Assembly: GCA_030630095.1 (NCBI GenBank)
Contig: DAOVNW010000019.1
Coordinates: 1 to 10,313, forward strand
Source: Candidatus Omnitrophota bacterium
Lineage (GTDB): Bacteria > Omnitrophota > Gorgyraeia > JAGLLT01
Length of the DNA stretch: 10,313 nt
Direction: 5' to 3'
Below the pieces are notes generated by a model. It had not been told where the DNA came from, made no database searches, and saw only the letters and a list, made by a program, of their open reading frames with translations. This document shows positions 1-6,078 of this stretch, in pieces. Each line of letters opens with the position of its first letter. The stretch's first letter is position 1. Position numbers and translations under genes: made by a program.

Positions 1-2
1 GT

Positions 3-80
3 TTTATCGGAGTGAATTCTAAATTAGGGGAGGGTACAGTATTTTGGATAGACCTTCCGGTTATCAAGGGTGAAACTTAA
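3..80 (+). CDS. Sensor histidine kinase, C-terminal tail (partial)
   Basis: The reading frame is open from the window edge and ends in TAA at 78-80, giving 25 residues. They contain SKLGEGTVFWIDLP, which matches the G3 box and last beta strand of the HATPase_c domain (pattern S-x-G-x-G-T-x-F-x-I-x-L-P) that closes histidine kinases. This part binds ATP for autophosphorylation. The response regulator gene starts 16 nt downstream on the same strand, so the two are probably a co-transcribed two-component pair. The sensor domain lies outside the window, so the signal is unknown. The main alternative is another GHKL ATPase, but the adjoining receiver gene argues for a kinase. Confidence 0.8.
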   Translation, partial: FIGVNSKLGEGTVFWIDLPVIKGET

Positions 81-96
81 AGCGAGAGGGAATATT

Positions 97-1077
97 ATGA
101 ACGAACGCATACTGGTAGTTGATGACGAACTTGGAATCAGAGAGTCATTGCGAATGATGTTAAGTGATGAGTACGAAGTAACCACGACTGACGGCGGCAA
201 TGAGTGCCTGAGGTTACTCAAAAAAGATTCCTCCTTTTCTCTGCTTATAGTGGATGTAAAAATGCCCGACTTAAGCGGGATAGAAGTTTTAAAAAGGGTA
301 AAAAAAACAAATCCCTTTTTGCCGGTGATTATCTTGACGGCAGTAGATACGCATGAGGCGGTGGTTGAGGCTTTAAAATTTGGCGCTGAAGACTTTGTTG
401 CTAAACCGGTTGACATGTATCATATGCAGGAAGTGATAAAGAAGGCTTTGTCGAAGAGTATGGAGAAAAAAGGAAGAGTAAAAAAAAAGCCGATTTCAGT
501 AGATGAGATTTTGAGTGAAAACTTCATGGAAGCCATTCAGGTTTTAACTGAGATCATTGAGGCTAAAGATCCCTATCTTAAAAGACATTCTAAGTGGACT
601 ACCGAATATGCTATAGCCATTGCCGATAAGTTAGAGCTTTCTAAAGAACAAATAAATGTAATAAGGCAAACTTGTTTGCTTCACGATATCGGGAAAGTGG
701 GGATTAGCGATGTTATTCTGCAAAAAAAGACGAAGCTCAGCCGGGAAGATTGGGAAGCGTTAAAGAAGCACCCCGTAATTGGTGAAAAAATACTTGAGAA
801 TTTTAGGCTTTTGCGTATTGAACAAAAAATGGTTCGCCATCATCATGAACGCTATGACGGAAGTGGTTATCCGGATGGTTTAGAAGCGGAAGAAATTCCT
901 CTCTACGCCCGTATTCTATCAGTCGCGGATGCTTTTGAATCTATGACCGCCGGCCGCGTGTACAAATCCCCCCTTTCTATTAAAGAAGCTATAGAAGAGC
1001 TTAAAACGGGAAGCGGCACGCAATTTGACCCCCAAATAGTGACTGTTTTTATTGAATTAATTCTAGAAAAGTGGTAA
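97..1077 (+). CDS. Response regulator with HD-GYP domain (probable c-di-GMP phosphodiesterase)
   Basis: The predicted protein has 326 residues. Residues 1-120 form a receiver domain: acidic pair D9-D10, phospho-acceptor D53 (in IVDVKMPD), T81 and K103 (AKP). Residues about 140-326 form an HD-GYP domain with HD at 196-197 (LLHDIGK), HHE at 249-251 and DGSGYP at 254-259, so the known metal ligands look intact. The family hydrolyses cyclic di-GMP when the receiver is phosphorylated. I chose ATG 97 because AGAGGG at 85-90 lies six bases upstream and the receiver begins directly with NERILVVDD. An in-frame GTG at 70 overlaps the kinase gene and would add nine unlikely residues. No DNA-binding domain is present, so output is enzymatic or by protein contact. 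The transporter operon begins 56 nt downstream; a functional link is inference. Confidence 0.93.
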   Translation: MNERILVVDDELGIRESLRMMLSDEYEVTTTDGGNECLRLLKKDSSFSLLIVDVKMPDLSGIEVLKRVKKTNPFLPVIILTAVDTHEAVVEALKFGAEDFVAKPVDMYHMQEVIKKALSKSMEKKGRVKKKPISVDEILSENFMEAIQVLTEIIEAKDPYLKRHSKWTTEYAIAIADKLELSKEQINVIRQTCLLHDIGKVGISDVILQKKTKLSREDWEALKKHPVIGEKILENFRLLRIEQKMVRHHHERYDGSGYPDGLEAEEIPLYARILSVADAFESMTAGRVYKSPLSIKEAIEELKTGSGTQFDPQIVTVFIELILEKW

Positions 1078-1133
1078 AGTCTAATACAATAAATTCCGCG
1101 GGAAATGTATCCCGGAGAAAGAGTATTTAATTT

Positions 1134-1862
1134 ATGATTGTTGCTAAAAGCGTTACTAAATATTTCGGAGAGCTTCAGGCTTTAAAGAATGTCTCATTTG
1201 AAATCAATAAAGGGGAGATTGTTGGTTTTTTGGGGCAGAATGGCGCCGGCAAAACCACCATTATGCGCATTTTGACTTCGTATCTTCCACCCACATCCGG
1301 CCAGGTTTTCATTGGCGGGCAGGAGGTGTCTAAGAACTCTTTGACTGTTCGCAAAAAAATAGGGTATTTACCTGAAACGCCGCCGCTTTATTCTGATATG
1401 ACGGTAAGAGATTACCTTAAGTTTGCCGCGCGGCTAAAAGACGTCCCGGCTAAACAGCAGTGTGTTCAGATAGATAAGGTTTTAGAAGAGTGCCGCCTCA
1501 AAGGTGTTCAACATAAAATCATCAGCATTCTTTCTAAGGGGTATAAGCAAAGGGTGGGTATTGCCCAGGCCATAATCAATAATCCCGAAATTTTAATATT
1601 GGATGAACCGACAATCGGCCTGGATCCGACCCAAATTATACAAGTGCGCGGTCTTATCAAAAGTTTGGAATATGAAAGAACCGTTATATTAAGCACGCAT
1701 ATCCTCTCAGAGATTCAGCAGATCGCCCATAGGGTTTTAATTATTAAGGCCGGTGAAGTTGTTGTCGACAAAACTTTAAAAGATCTCCTGAAGGAATTCA
1801 ATTCTGACCTTGAGGATATATTCTTAAAACTGCATCTGGCTAAGGAGAATCAGGAGCAATGA
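1134..1862 (+). CDS. ABC-2 type transporter ATP-binding protein (GldA/NosF-like)
   Basis: The 242-residue protein is a single cytoplasmic ABC ATPase that would energise the permease encoded next. Walker A is GQNGAGKT (34-41), the signature is LSKGYKQR (133-140), Walker B is ILILDEP (153-159), the D-loop is GLDP (162-165) and the switch histidine is H189 in STH. The Q-loop position reads IGYLPE rather than having a glutamine, as is usual in ABC-2/GldA-type ATPases. A GGAGAAAG ribosome site at 1114-1121 precedes ATG 1134. Its ATGA junction overlaps the permease gene by four bases, which indicates translational coupling. The A-F-G gene order matches the GldA-GldF-GldG system of gliding Bacteroidetes, but such clusters also occur in non-gliding bacteria, so the substrate is unknown. 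Confidence 0.93.
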   Translation: MIVAKSVTKYFGELQALKNVSFEINKGEIVGFLGQNGAGKTTIMRILTSYLPPTSGQVFIGGQEVSKNSLTVRKKIGYLPETPPLYSDMTVRDYLKFAARLKDVPAKQQCVQIDKVLEECRLKGVQHKIISILSKGYKQRVGIAQAIINNPEILILDEPTIGLDPTQIIQVRGLIKSLEYERTVILSTHILSEIQQIAHRVLIIKAGEVVVDKTLKDLLKEFNSDLEDIFLKLHLAKENQEQ

Positions 1863-2569
1863 AGAAGATTTTTGCTATTGCCAAAAAAGAACTAAAAGCC
1901 TATTTTAAGTCTCCTATCGCCTATATTGTCTTAATTGTTACTATTTCCGTTTTTAACATATTTTTTTTCCTGATTATTGACGGGGACAGAGAAGCTGATT
2001 TACGCGACGTGTTTAAATGTATGGAATTTTTGTTTATCTTCATTGTACCGCTTCTGACTATGAAAATATTCGCGGAAGAAAAGCTTTCCGGAACTATGGA
2101 ATTCTTAATGACCACTCCTACGACAAATACAGCAATTGTTCTTGGTAAATATTTGGGCAGTTTGGTGTTTTTCACTATTATTATCGGGATAACATCAAGC
2201 TATTATTTTATTATCGAATTTTTTGGCCAGCCTGACCGTCTGACTATATTAGCAGGATATTTGGGTATTTGGCTGGAGGGCGCCTTATTTATTGCCATTG
2301 GCATATTAATCTCTTCCTGGACAAAGAATCAGATTGTCGCCGCCATTAGTTCTTACACGGTCTTGTTTTTATTGTACTTTTCAATAGGTTTTATTAAGTA
2401 TTTCAGCGGCTGGGCGGAAATCGTGATTCGATATATTGCCATCTGGAGCCACACCGGGAACCTTACCGCGGGTATTATTACTACGGCGGATTTGGTGTAT
2501 TATATAAGCGGCATTTTTGTTTGTATTGTATTCACGAGACTTAGTATTGAGAATCGATTATGGCGTTAA
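1859..2569 (+). CDS. ABC-2 type permease (GldF-like)
   Basis: This 236-residue integral membrane protein shows about six hydrophobic segments (roughly residues 19-40, 55-71, 95-118, 128-153, 160-183 and 212-228). The cytoplasmic N-terminus KKELKAYFKSP and the stretch PLLTMKIFAEEKLSGTMEFL (64-83), followed by a TTP and a GKYLG motif, are characteristic of GldF-like/NosY-like ABC-2 permeases. It would form the membrane channel with the ATPase encoded upstream. Its start overlaps the ATPase gene by four bases and its end overlaps the next gene by ten, so all three genes are one translationally linked unit. Length is normal for the family. Substrate cannot be inferred. Confidence 0.9.
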   Translation: MKKIFAIAKKELKAYFKSPIAYIVLIVTISVFNIFFFLIIDGDREADLRDVFKCMEFLFIFIVPLLTMKIFAEEKLSGTMEFLMTTPTTNTAIVLGKYLGSLVFFTIIIGITSSYYFIIEFFGQPDRLTILAGYLGIWLEGALFIAIGILISSWTKNQIVAAISSYTVLFLLYFSIGFIKYFSGWAEIVIRYIAIWSHTGNLTAGIITTADLVYYISGIFVCIVFTRLSIENRLWR

Positions 2570-4173
2570 ATAGAAAACTCATAAAGCCATCCTGGTTATT
2601 CGGAATAGGAGCTGTTTGTCTTTTGTGCGGACTGGGGGCCGCGTATATAGAAAGTCATTTCAGCAAATTGACTATTTTTATTTCTTTAGCCGGTTTGGTT
2701 AGTATTTTGATTTGTCTTTTTGAGTTAAAAAGATTTACCCGTGGATCAAAGAGGGCCTTTCAATGGCAAAGATACGGCTTTATTGTGCTTGCGGCTGTGT
2801 CTCTCCTGATCTTTTTGGCGGGAGTTAATTATTTAGCCTATCGCTATAATACGCGCTGGGATATAACAAAGGCCAAACAGCACACCTTGACCCGAAGTAC
2901 TACCGCGATTATAAAAGATATCAAACAGGAAGTTAAGGTAATAGCCTTTCATGTAGGGATACCGCCAAAGTACCTGGATGATTTATTTAAAGAGTATGAG
3001 AGGCAGTCTAAAGGAAAAATCAAAACCGAAATCATTGATCCTATCGTGCGGATTGGCTATGCCGCCCAATTCGGCAGTGTGATAAGCGGAGAAGAAAGAA
3101 AAGTTATAGTTATATCAGGAAGTGAGCGCAGGGATATTGATTTTACAGAGCAGCTGTTATCTGAGGAGCAATTAACTAATGCCATTATGCGGGTGGCGAG
3201 AGATAAACGCGTTGTTTACTTTTTAACCGGCCATGGTGAATACGATGTTTTTAGCGAGGACGAGAATGGCTTGAGCCTTTTAAGGGAAATGCTAAGCGCT
3301 AATAATGTAGAAACAAAAACAGTAATGTTGGGCATCAAAAAGGAAATTCCGGATGACTGTAATATCCTTATCGTTGCCGGCCCTCGAAATCCCCTAACAG
3401 AAGAAGAGGATGAGATTATCAAGGGTTATTTAAAAAAAGGCGGAGATGCCTTTTTTTTAATAGAAAATACTCCTCTTGCTTCACCCGATAAGCCGCTTAC
3501 AGATGAGGAGAAGCGCAAAAATCCTTCTTTGAATAACATTCTGGAATATTGGGGAGTAAGGATAGCTGATGATATTGTTGTAGATTTGTCTAATCATATA
3601 GGTAAGGATGTGGGGTGTCCGGCTACCCGTAATTACCCGCCGCACAAGGCTATTGTCAAAAATTTGGATTATACTTTTTATATCCGCCCCCGTTCGATTT
3701 CAGTTTTAGATGATCGGCGTGAATCAGTTAGAGTGGCCCCTTTGGTTTTAACTGCTTCAAAAGAAAGCAGTTGGGGTGAGACCGATAGGACTCTGCATGT
3801 CCAATTTGATGAGGGGGTGGACAGGCCGGGCCCTGTTCCCATTGCGGTTGTTATCTGGGAACCAAGAGGGGAAGATGGGGTTTCCGATATCCTTGTGCGG
3901 GCGGATACAGATACACGCATCATTGTCTTTACTGACGCGGACTTTTTATCCAATGCTTTTCTCAATAAATACAGCAATGCCGAGATGGGGTTAAATTCTA
4001 TCAGTTGGCTTTCAGATTTGGATTACAGGATTTCTATCGATCGTAAGGCAATTAAAATCGGTCAGCTTGATTTGACGAGCAAACAAAAACGCGTAGTAGC
4101 CGTTGTCCTTTTTGCCATGCCCCTCCTTATCGCCGCCGCCGGCATAATGACCTGGCTCAAGCAGGGGAGTTGA
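2560..4173 (+). CDS. GldG-like ABC transporter auxiliary protein
   Basis: The 537-residue protein has three N-terminal hydrophobic segments (about 10-30, 36-56 and 72-95), a large extracytoplasmic region, and a C-terminal membrane anchor (about 511-533). Just after the third segment it carries YNTRWDITKAKQHTLT (96-111), the typical DxTxxKxxTLS-like motif of the GldG/ABC_transp_aux family, and then YFLTGHGE (220-227), another family hallmark. The role is an accessory subunit of the ABC-2 complex, probably in the periplasm or outer envelope face; biochemical function is not established for the family. The start overlaps the permease gene by ten bases with only a weak ribosome site, consistent with coupled translation. 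It is the last gene of the operon; no clear terminator follows. Confidence 0.9.
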   Translation: MALNRKLIKPSWLFGIGAVCLLCGLGAAYIESHFSKLTIFISLAGLVSILICLFELKRFTRGSKRAFQWQRYGFIVLAAVSLLIFLAGVNYLAYRYNTRWDITKAKQHTLTRSTTAIIKDIKQEVKVIAFHVGIPPKYLDDLFKEYERQSKGKIKTEIIDPIVRIGYAAQFGSVISGEERKVIVISGSERRDIDFTEQLLSEEQLTNAIMRVARDKRVVYFLTGHGEYDVFSEDENGLSLLREMLSANNVETKTVMLGIKKEIPDDCNILIVAGPRNPLTEEEDEIIKGYLKKGGDAFFLIENTPLASPDKPLTDEEKRKNPSLNNILEYWGVRIADDIVVDLSNHIGKDVGCPATRNYPPHKAIVKNLDYTFYIRPRSISVLDDRRESVRVAPLVLTASKESSWGETDRTLHVQFDEGVDRPGPVPIAVVIWEPRGEDGVSDILVRADTDTRIIVFTDADFLSNAFLNKYSNAEMGLNSISWLSDLDYRISIDRKAIKIGQLDLTSKQKRVVAVVLFAMPLLIAAAGIMTWLKQGS

Positions 4174-4206
4174 AAGGAAGAAGTCGGCCATTCCTCCCCG
4201 CCCTTT

Positions 4207-4242
4207 TTTCCTTACTTTCGTCCTTGACGATTTCCTTACTTT
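4207..4242 (+). promoter_or_regulatory. Candidate autoregulatory operator of the AbrB/RelE operon
   Basis: An exact 12-bp direct repeat, TTTCCTTACTTT, lies at 4207-4218 and 4231-4242 (24 bp start to start). Between the copies is the inverted repeat TCGTC-CTT-GACGA (4218-4230), which covers the -35 box. Repeats bracketing a promoter in front of an antitoxin gene are typical of self-repressed toxin-antitoxin operons. That the AbrB-fold product binds here is inference. Confidence 0.45.
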
Positions 4243-4252
4243 ATGGTATATT
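4224..4252 (+). promoter_or_regulatory. Sigma70-type promoter of the toxin-antitoxin operon
   Basis: TTGACG (4224-4229) and TATATT (4247-4252) are separated by exactly 17 bp, five of six consensus bases in each box. Predicted transcription start is near 4259, which coincides with the first base of the Shine-Dalgarno GGAGGTGA (4259-4266) of the antitoxin gene. The mRNA leader would be only about 14 nt, with the ribosome site at its 5' end. Confidence 0.75.
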
Positions 4253-4272
4253 TATTATGGAGGTGAGATAAG

Positions 4273-4530
4273 ATGACGATTACAATGACAGCAAAACATC
4301 AAATAACGATACCTAAAAAAATAACAAATGCTCTGGGTTTAAAGAAAGGCTCTATGTTTGACATAAAGATTTCTAAGAACAGGATAGAGCTTGTTCCTCT
4401 TGAGATAAAAGAAAAAGTATTCACAGAAGAGGAATATAAAAAATTAGAAGCCCTGGCATTAAGAGAGAAAGGGAAAGAGAAACACGTAACAAAAGGGTTC
4501 ATCAATAAACTGAAGAAAGCAAAGGTTTAA
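4273..4530 (+). CDS. AbrB/SpoVT-type DNA-binding protein, probable antitoxin
   Basis: The 85-residue protein begins with a SpoVT/AbrB swapped-hairpin domain (residues about 2-45): T-A-K-HQITIPKKITNALGLKKGS...D is the classic pattern with the conserved P near the first loop. The charged C-terminal tail (about 50-85, FTEEEYKKLEAL and INKLKKAK) probably wraps the toxin. A near-consensus Shine-Dalgarno GGAGGTGA (4259-4266) lies six bases before the ATG, so it should be well translated, as expected of an antitoxin. A strong promoter with flanking repeats lies directly upstream, and a RelE-like toxin frame opens three bases after its stop. Likely role: bind and neutralise the toxin and repress the shared promoter. 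Known: AbrB-fold antitoxins pair with several toxin folds. Inferred: this pairing. Confidence 0.85.
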   Translation: MTITMTAKHQITIPKKITNALGLKKGSMFDIKISKNRIELVPLEIKEKVFTEEEYKKLEALALREKGKEKHVTKGFINKLKKAKV

Positions 4531-4533
4531 TCA

Positions 4534-4837
4534 GTGCCTTTGTATCTTTATTTTCGGCCATCTTTTAGAAGGAGCCTTAAAGCACTGAGCTATGAACAAA
4601 AAAAAGGTAGTTGGGTTGATATTAGAAGCCTTAACTGTCTATTATTCCAGCAACTGTAATTTGTTGGAAGCACAAAAGATAACCCCGCGGTTCTTTTATA
4701 AGCAGTTAAGGAAACCATATTATGAAACCGGCGTGGAAGCAAATATCCGTGTTGTAATAAGGAAAGAAGGTGAAAAGTGTATTGCCATATTAGCCGGCAA
4801 TCACGATCAGATAAAACAGTTTTTAGCTAATCTTTAA
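4534..4837 (+). pseudogene. RelE-like toxin, frameshifted at an A8 run
   Basis: A frame opens at GTG 4534, three bases after the antitoxin stop, with AAAGG (4521-4525) as ribosome site. It encodes PLYLYFRPSFRRSLKALSYE and reaches eight A residues at 4598-4605. Unshifted, it ends at TAA 4657-4659 after 41 residues. The remainder of the domain (VVGLILEALT... FFYKQLRKPYYE... IRVVIRKEGEKCIAILAGNHDQ) is in another frame and runs to 4837. With seven A residues the join reads YEQKKVVG and gives a continuous 100-residue protein. The F-x-x-SFRRSLKxL start, the RVVIR strand and the GNHDQIKQFL end match RelE/ParE-superfamily mRNA interferases. An ATG at 4592 opens an 81-codon frame covering only the downstream part; without the N-terminal strand and helix it is unlikely to be a functional toxin. 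Mutation, phase variation, transcript slippage or an assembly error could each explain it. Confidence 0.75.
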
Positions 4838-4889
4838 ACCGGCTCTATTTTTAATTTTCACGCTTATCCATTTTTCCCTTGACAATAAG

Positions 4890-4914
4890 GGGGTCAAGTC
4901 TCGACTTGACTACA
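4890..4914 (-). repeat. Left REP-like inverted end
   Basis: Twenty-five bases identical to the reverse complement of 5951-5975. The core is an 8-bp-arm palindrome GTCAAGTC-TC-GACTTGAC (4893-4910), followed by CTAC (4910-4913), which is GTAG on the minus strand. GGGG lies on the outer side. The inner arm contains TTGACT, used as the -35 box of the transposase promoter. Confidence 0.85.
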
Positions 4915-4934
4915 TGTTGATAGTTTGATATAAT
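4906..4934 (+). promoter_or_regulatory. Transposase promoter with its -35 box in the left end
   Basis: TTGACT (4906-4911) lies inside the inner arm and foot of the left inverted end. The perfect TATAAT is at 4929-4934, with 17 bp between. Predicted start is near 4941, leaving a roughly 40-nt A/T-rich leader. No Shine-Dalgarno is visible before ATG 4982, so transcription may be strong while translation is weak, a common restraint on transposases. Confidence 0.7.
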
Positions 4935-4981
4935 CCTTCCAATAGCAATTAAGTGTACTCAATAACAATTAATCAAAACAA

Positions 4982-5971
4982 ATGGCCAGACCACTACGTA
5001 TATTATTTGAAGGAGCTTATTACCACGTTATAAATCGTGGACAAGATAAAAGGGATATATTTTTAGATAAAAATGATTATAAAGCCTTCCTAAGAACACT
5101 AAAAGAAACATGCCAATTATATGAAGTTAGTATTGCGTCATATTGTTTGATGACTAATCATTATCATTTATTAGTCCATACGCCGAATGCTAATTTATCT
5201 GATTTTATGAGACAGATCAATGGTGTTTATACGCAAGTTTTTAATAGACGATATAAACACGACGGCCCATTATTTAAAGGGCGATATAAGGCAATAGTTG
5301 TTCAAGAAGGCGGTTATTTGTTGCGATTAATAAGATATGCTCATAATAATCCTGTTAAAGCCGGAGTTGTTAAAAAAAATAGCGATTATGCTTTTTCGAG
5401 TCATAATAATTTTATAAGGCAAGAGGAAAATGAGTGGTTAAAATTCTTAGGTTTGCTAAAAACTCAGTTTAAAGGACAAAAAGATTTAAAAAAGGCATAT
5501 ATCAATTTCATGAAAAAAAATGATGACGAGCTTGAAGAATTTTTACAAGATAAAAGCAAGAAAGCCATGCAGGCAATTATTTTTGGTGATGAAGCGTATA
5601 TGGATGATATAAAAATGAAATATTTACATGGCCAACATATGTCAGGAGAGATCCCACAAGCAAAACAAATCAATGATGAATTAAAAATTAAAAATATAAA
5701 AAAAGAAGTTATCAAAGCGTTTAAGATTGAAGAAAAGAATTTGTATTCATCAATAAGGGGAAAAAAGAATAATGCAAGAATAATGGCCATTGGGCTTGCA
5801 AGGGAATGTAGTGGATTGTCTTATGGTAAGATTGCACAAATATTTGGTGGAATCAACTACAAAAGCGCCGCGAAGTACTATGAACGAATAAAACGAAAAT
5901 GTAAATCTAATGATAAGATTAAGAAGTTGTTTTATGATTTAAAGCAAAGGTGTAGTCAAGTCGAGACTTGA
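4982..5971 (+). CDS. REP-associated tyrosine (Y1/HUH) transposase with DnaA-like C-terminal domain
   Basis: The 329-residue protein starts MARPLRILFEGAYYHVINRG, typical of RAYT/IS200-like Y1 transposases. The HUH metal-binding pair is H60-x-H62 (TNHYHLLVHTP), and the likely nucleophile is Y119 in IRYAHNNPVKAG, aligning with the conserved Y-x-x-x-NPV motif. These enzymes cut and join single-stranded DNA at hairpin ends. Residues about 265-305 (GLARECSGLSYGKIAQIFGG...AAKYYERIK) resemble the helix-turn-helix of DnaA domain IV, a known extension in longer members. The linker (150-260) is highly charged. No ribosome site precedes the ATG. The last six residues, CSQVET, and the stop are encoded by the right inverted end. 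Catalytic residues look intact, so activity is possible. Confidence 0.92.
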   Translation: MARPLRILFEGAYYHVINRGQDKRDIFLDKNDYKAFLRTLKETCQLYEVSIASYCLMTNHYHLLVHTPNANLSDFMRQINGVYTQVFNRRYKHDGPLFKGRYKAIVVQEGGYLLRLIRYAHNNPVKAGVVKKNSDYAFSSHNNFIRQEENEWLKFLGLLKTQFKGQKDLKKAYINFMKKNDDELEEFLQDKSKKAMQAIIFGDEAYMDDIKMKYLHGQHMSGEIPQAKQINDELKIKNIKKEVIKAFKIEEKNLYSSIRGKKNNARIMAIGLARECSGLSYGKIAQIFGGINYKSAAKYYERIKRKCKSNDKIKKLFYDLKQRCSQVET

Positions 5972-5975
5972 CCCC
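5951..5975 (+). repeat. Right REP-like inverted end
   Basis: Perfect inverted copy of 4890-4914. It reads T-GTAG (foot at 5952-5955), then the palindrome TCAAGTC-GA-GACTTGA (5956-5971), then CCCC. The transposase stop codon TGA (5969-5971) lies in its second arm, so this end is both a recognition sequence and coding DNA. Confidence 0.85.
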
Positions 5976-5981
5976 TTTTTT
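5955..5981 (+). terminator. Possible intrinsic terminator formed by the right end
   Basis: The palindrome arms GTCAAGTC (5955-5962) and GACTTGAC (5965-5972) can fold into a stem of about seven pairs with a four-base loop, followed by CCC and six T residues (5976-5981). The T tract is short and three bases from the stem, so termination may be partial. The hairpin overlaps the stop codon, and a terminating ribosome would disturb it. Confidence 0.35.
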
Positions 5982-6005
5982 GCACTTTTTGACCCCTTTT
6001 TTGCA
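5968..6005 (+). repeat. Direct repeat TTGACCCCTTTTTTGCA, 21-bp period
   Basis: The 17-bp sequence occurs exactly at 5968-5984 and 5989-6005. The first copy begins inside the right inverted end and continues past it; the second lies wholly outside. It may reflect an earlier copy of the end, a partial tandem duplication or a preferred integration context. TTTTGCA and TTTTGAC also form the heptads at 9651-9678. Confidence 0.7.
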
Positions 6006-6019
6006 TTAACTATAACCTC

Positions 6020-6048
6020 TTGACGTGACGTTGTTTTTATAGTAATCT
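6020..6048 (+). promoter_or_regulatory. Possible promoter of the TauE-like gene
   Basis: TTGACG (6020-6025) is followed after 17 bp by TAATCT (6043-6048), a poor -10 box. A better-looking TCTAAT (6046-6051) would need a 20-bp spacer. The element lies just outside the mobile element and about 30 nt before the TauE start. The -35 matches that of the promoters at 4224 and 8131. Confidence 0.4.
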
Positions 6049-6078
6049 AATGTTTGATAAGAGCGGGGGGAGGTTGTT

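Larger units (their letters stand above)
4890..5975 (+). mobile_element. RAYT-type element bounded by inverted REP-like palindromes
   Basis: A complete 1,086-bp unit: a 25-bp end sequence, a promoter, one Y1 transposase gene, and the same 25 bp in perfect inverted orientation. Each end is itself a palindrome with a GTAG foot on its inner side, the arrangement known for REP sequences around REP-associated tyrosine transposases. No target-site duplication is evident, as expected for HUH/Y1 enzymes. It sits between the toxin gene and the TauE gene without interrupting either. The transposase gene is clearly richer in A+T than the neighbouring envelope genes, consistent with transfer. Confidence 0.8.

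Noticed and set aside
70..96. Upstream GTG start for the response regulator
   Set aside because: It overlaps the kinase stop region and adds nine residues outside the receiver fold; ATG 97 has a better-placed AGAGGG site.
1099..1114. CGGGA-6-TCCCG hairpin between the regulator and ABC genes as a terminator
   Set aside because: Only five pairs and no T tract.
4531..4588. TCAGTGC/GCACTGA inverted repeat as a regulatory hairpin over the toxin start
   Set aside because: Arms are seven bases with a 44-base loop, inside what is best read as coding sequence; likely chance.
4592..4837. Stand-alone 81-residue hypothetical gene from ATG 4592
   Set aside because: The nearest AAGGAG (4569-4574) is 17 bases away, and the preceding frame supplies the missing RelE-like N-terminus when one A is removed.
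4792..4852. AGCCGG/CCGGCT plus T-rich stretch as a terminator of the toxin operon
   Set aside because: The loop is about 40 bases and the T run is interrupted.
4879..4884. TTGACA just outside the left end as a promoter
   Set aside because: No -10-like hexamer lies 16-18 bp downstream; the TTGACT at 4906 fits far better.
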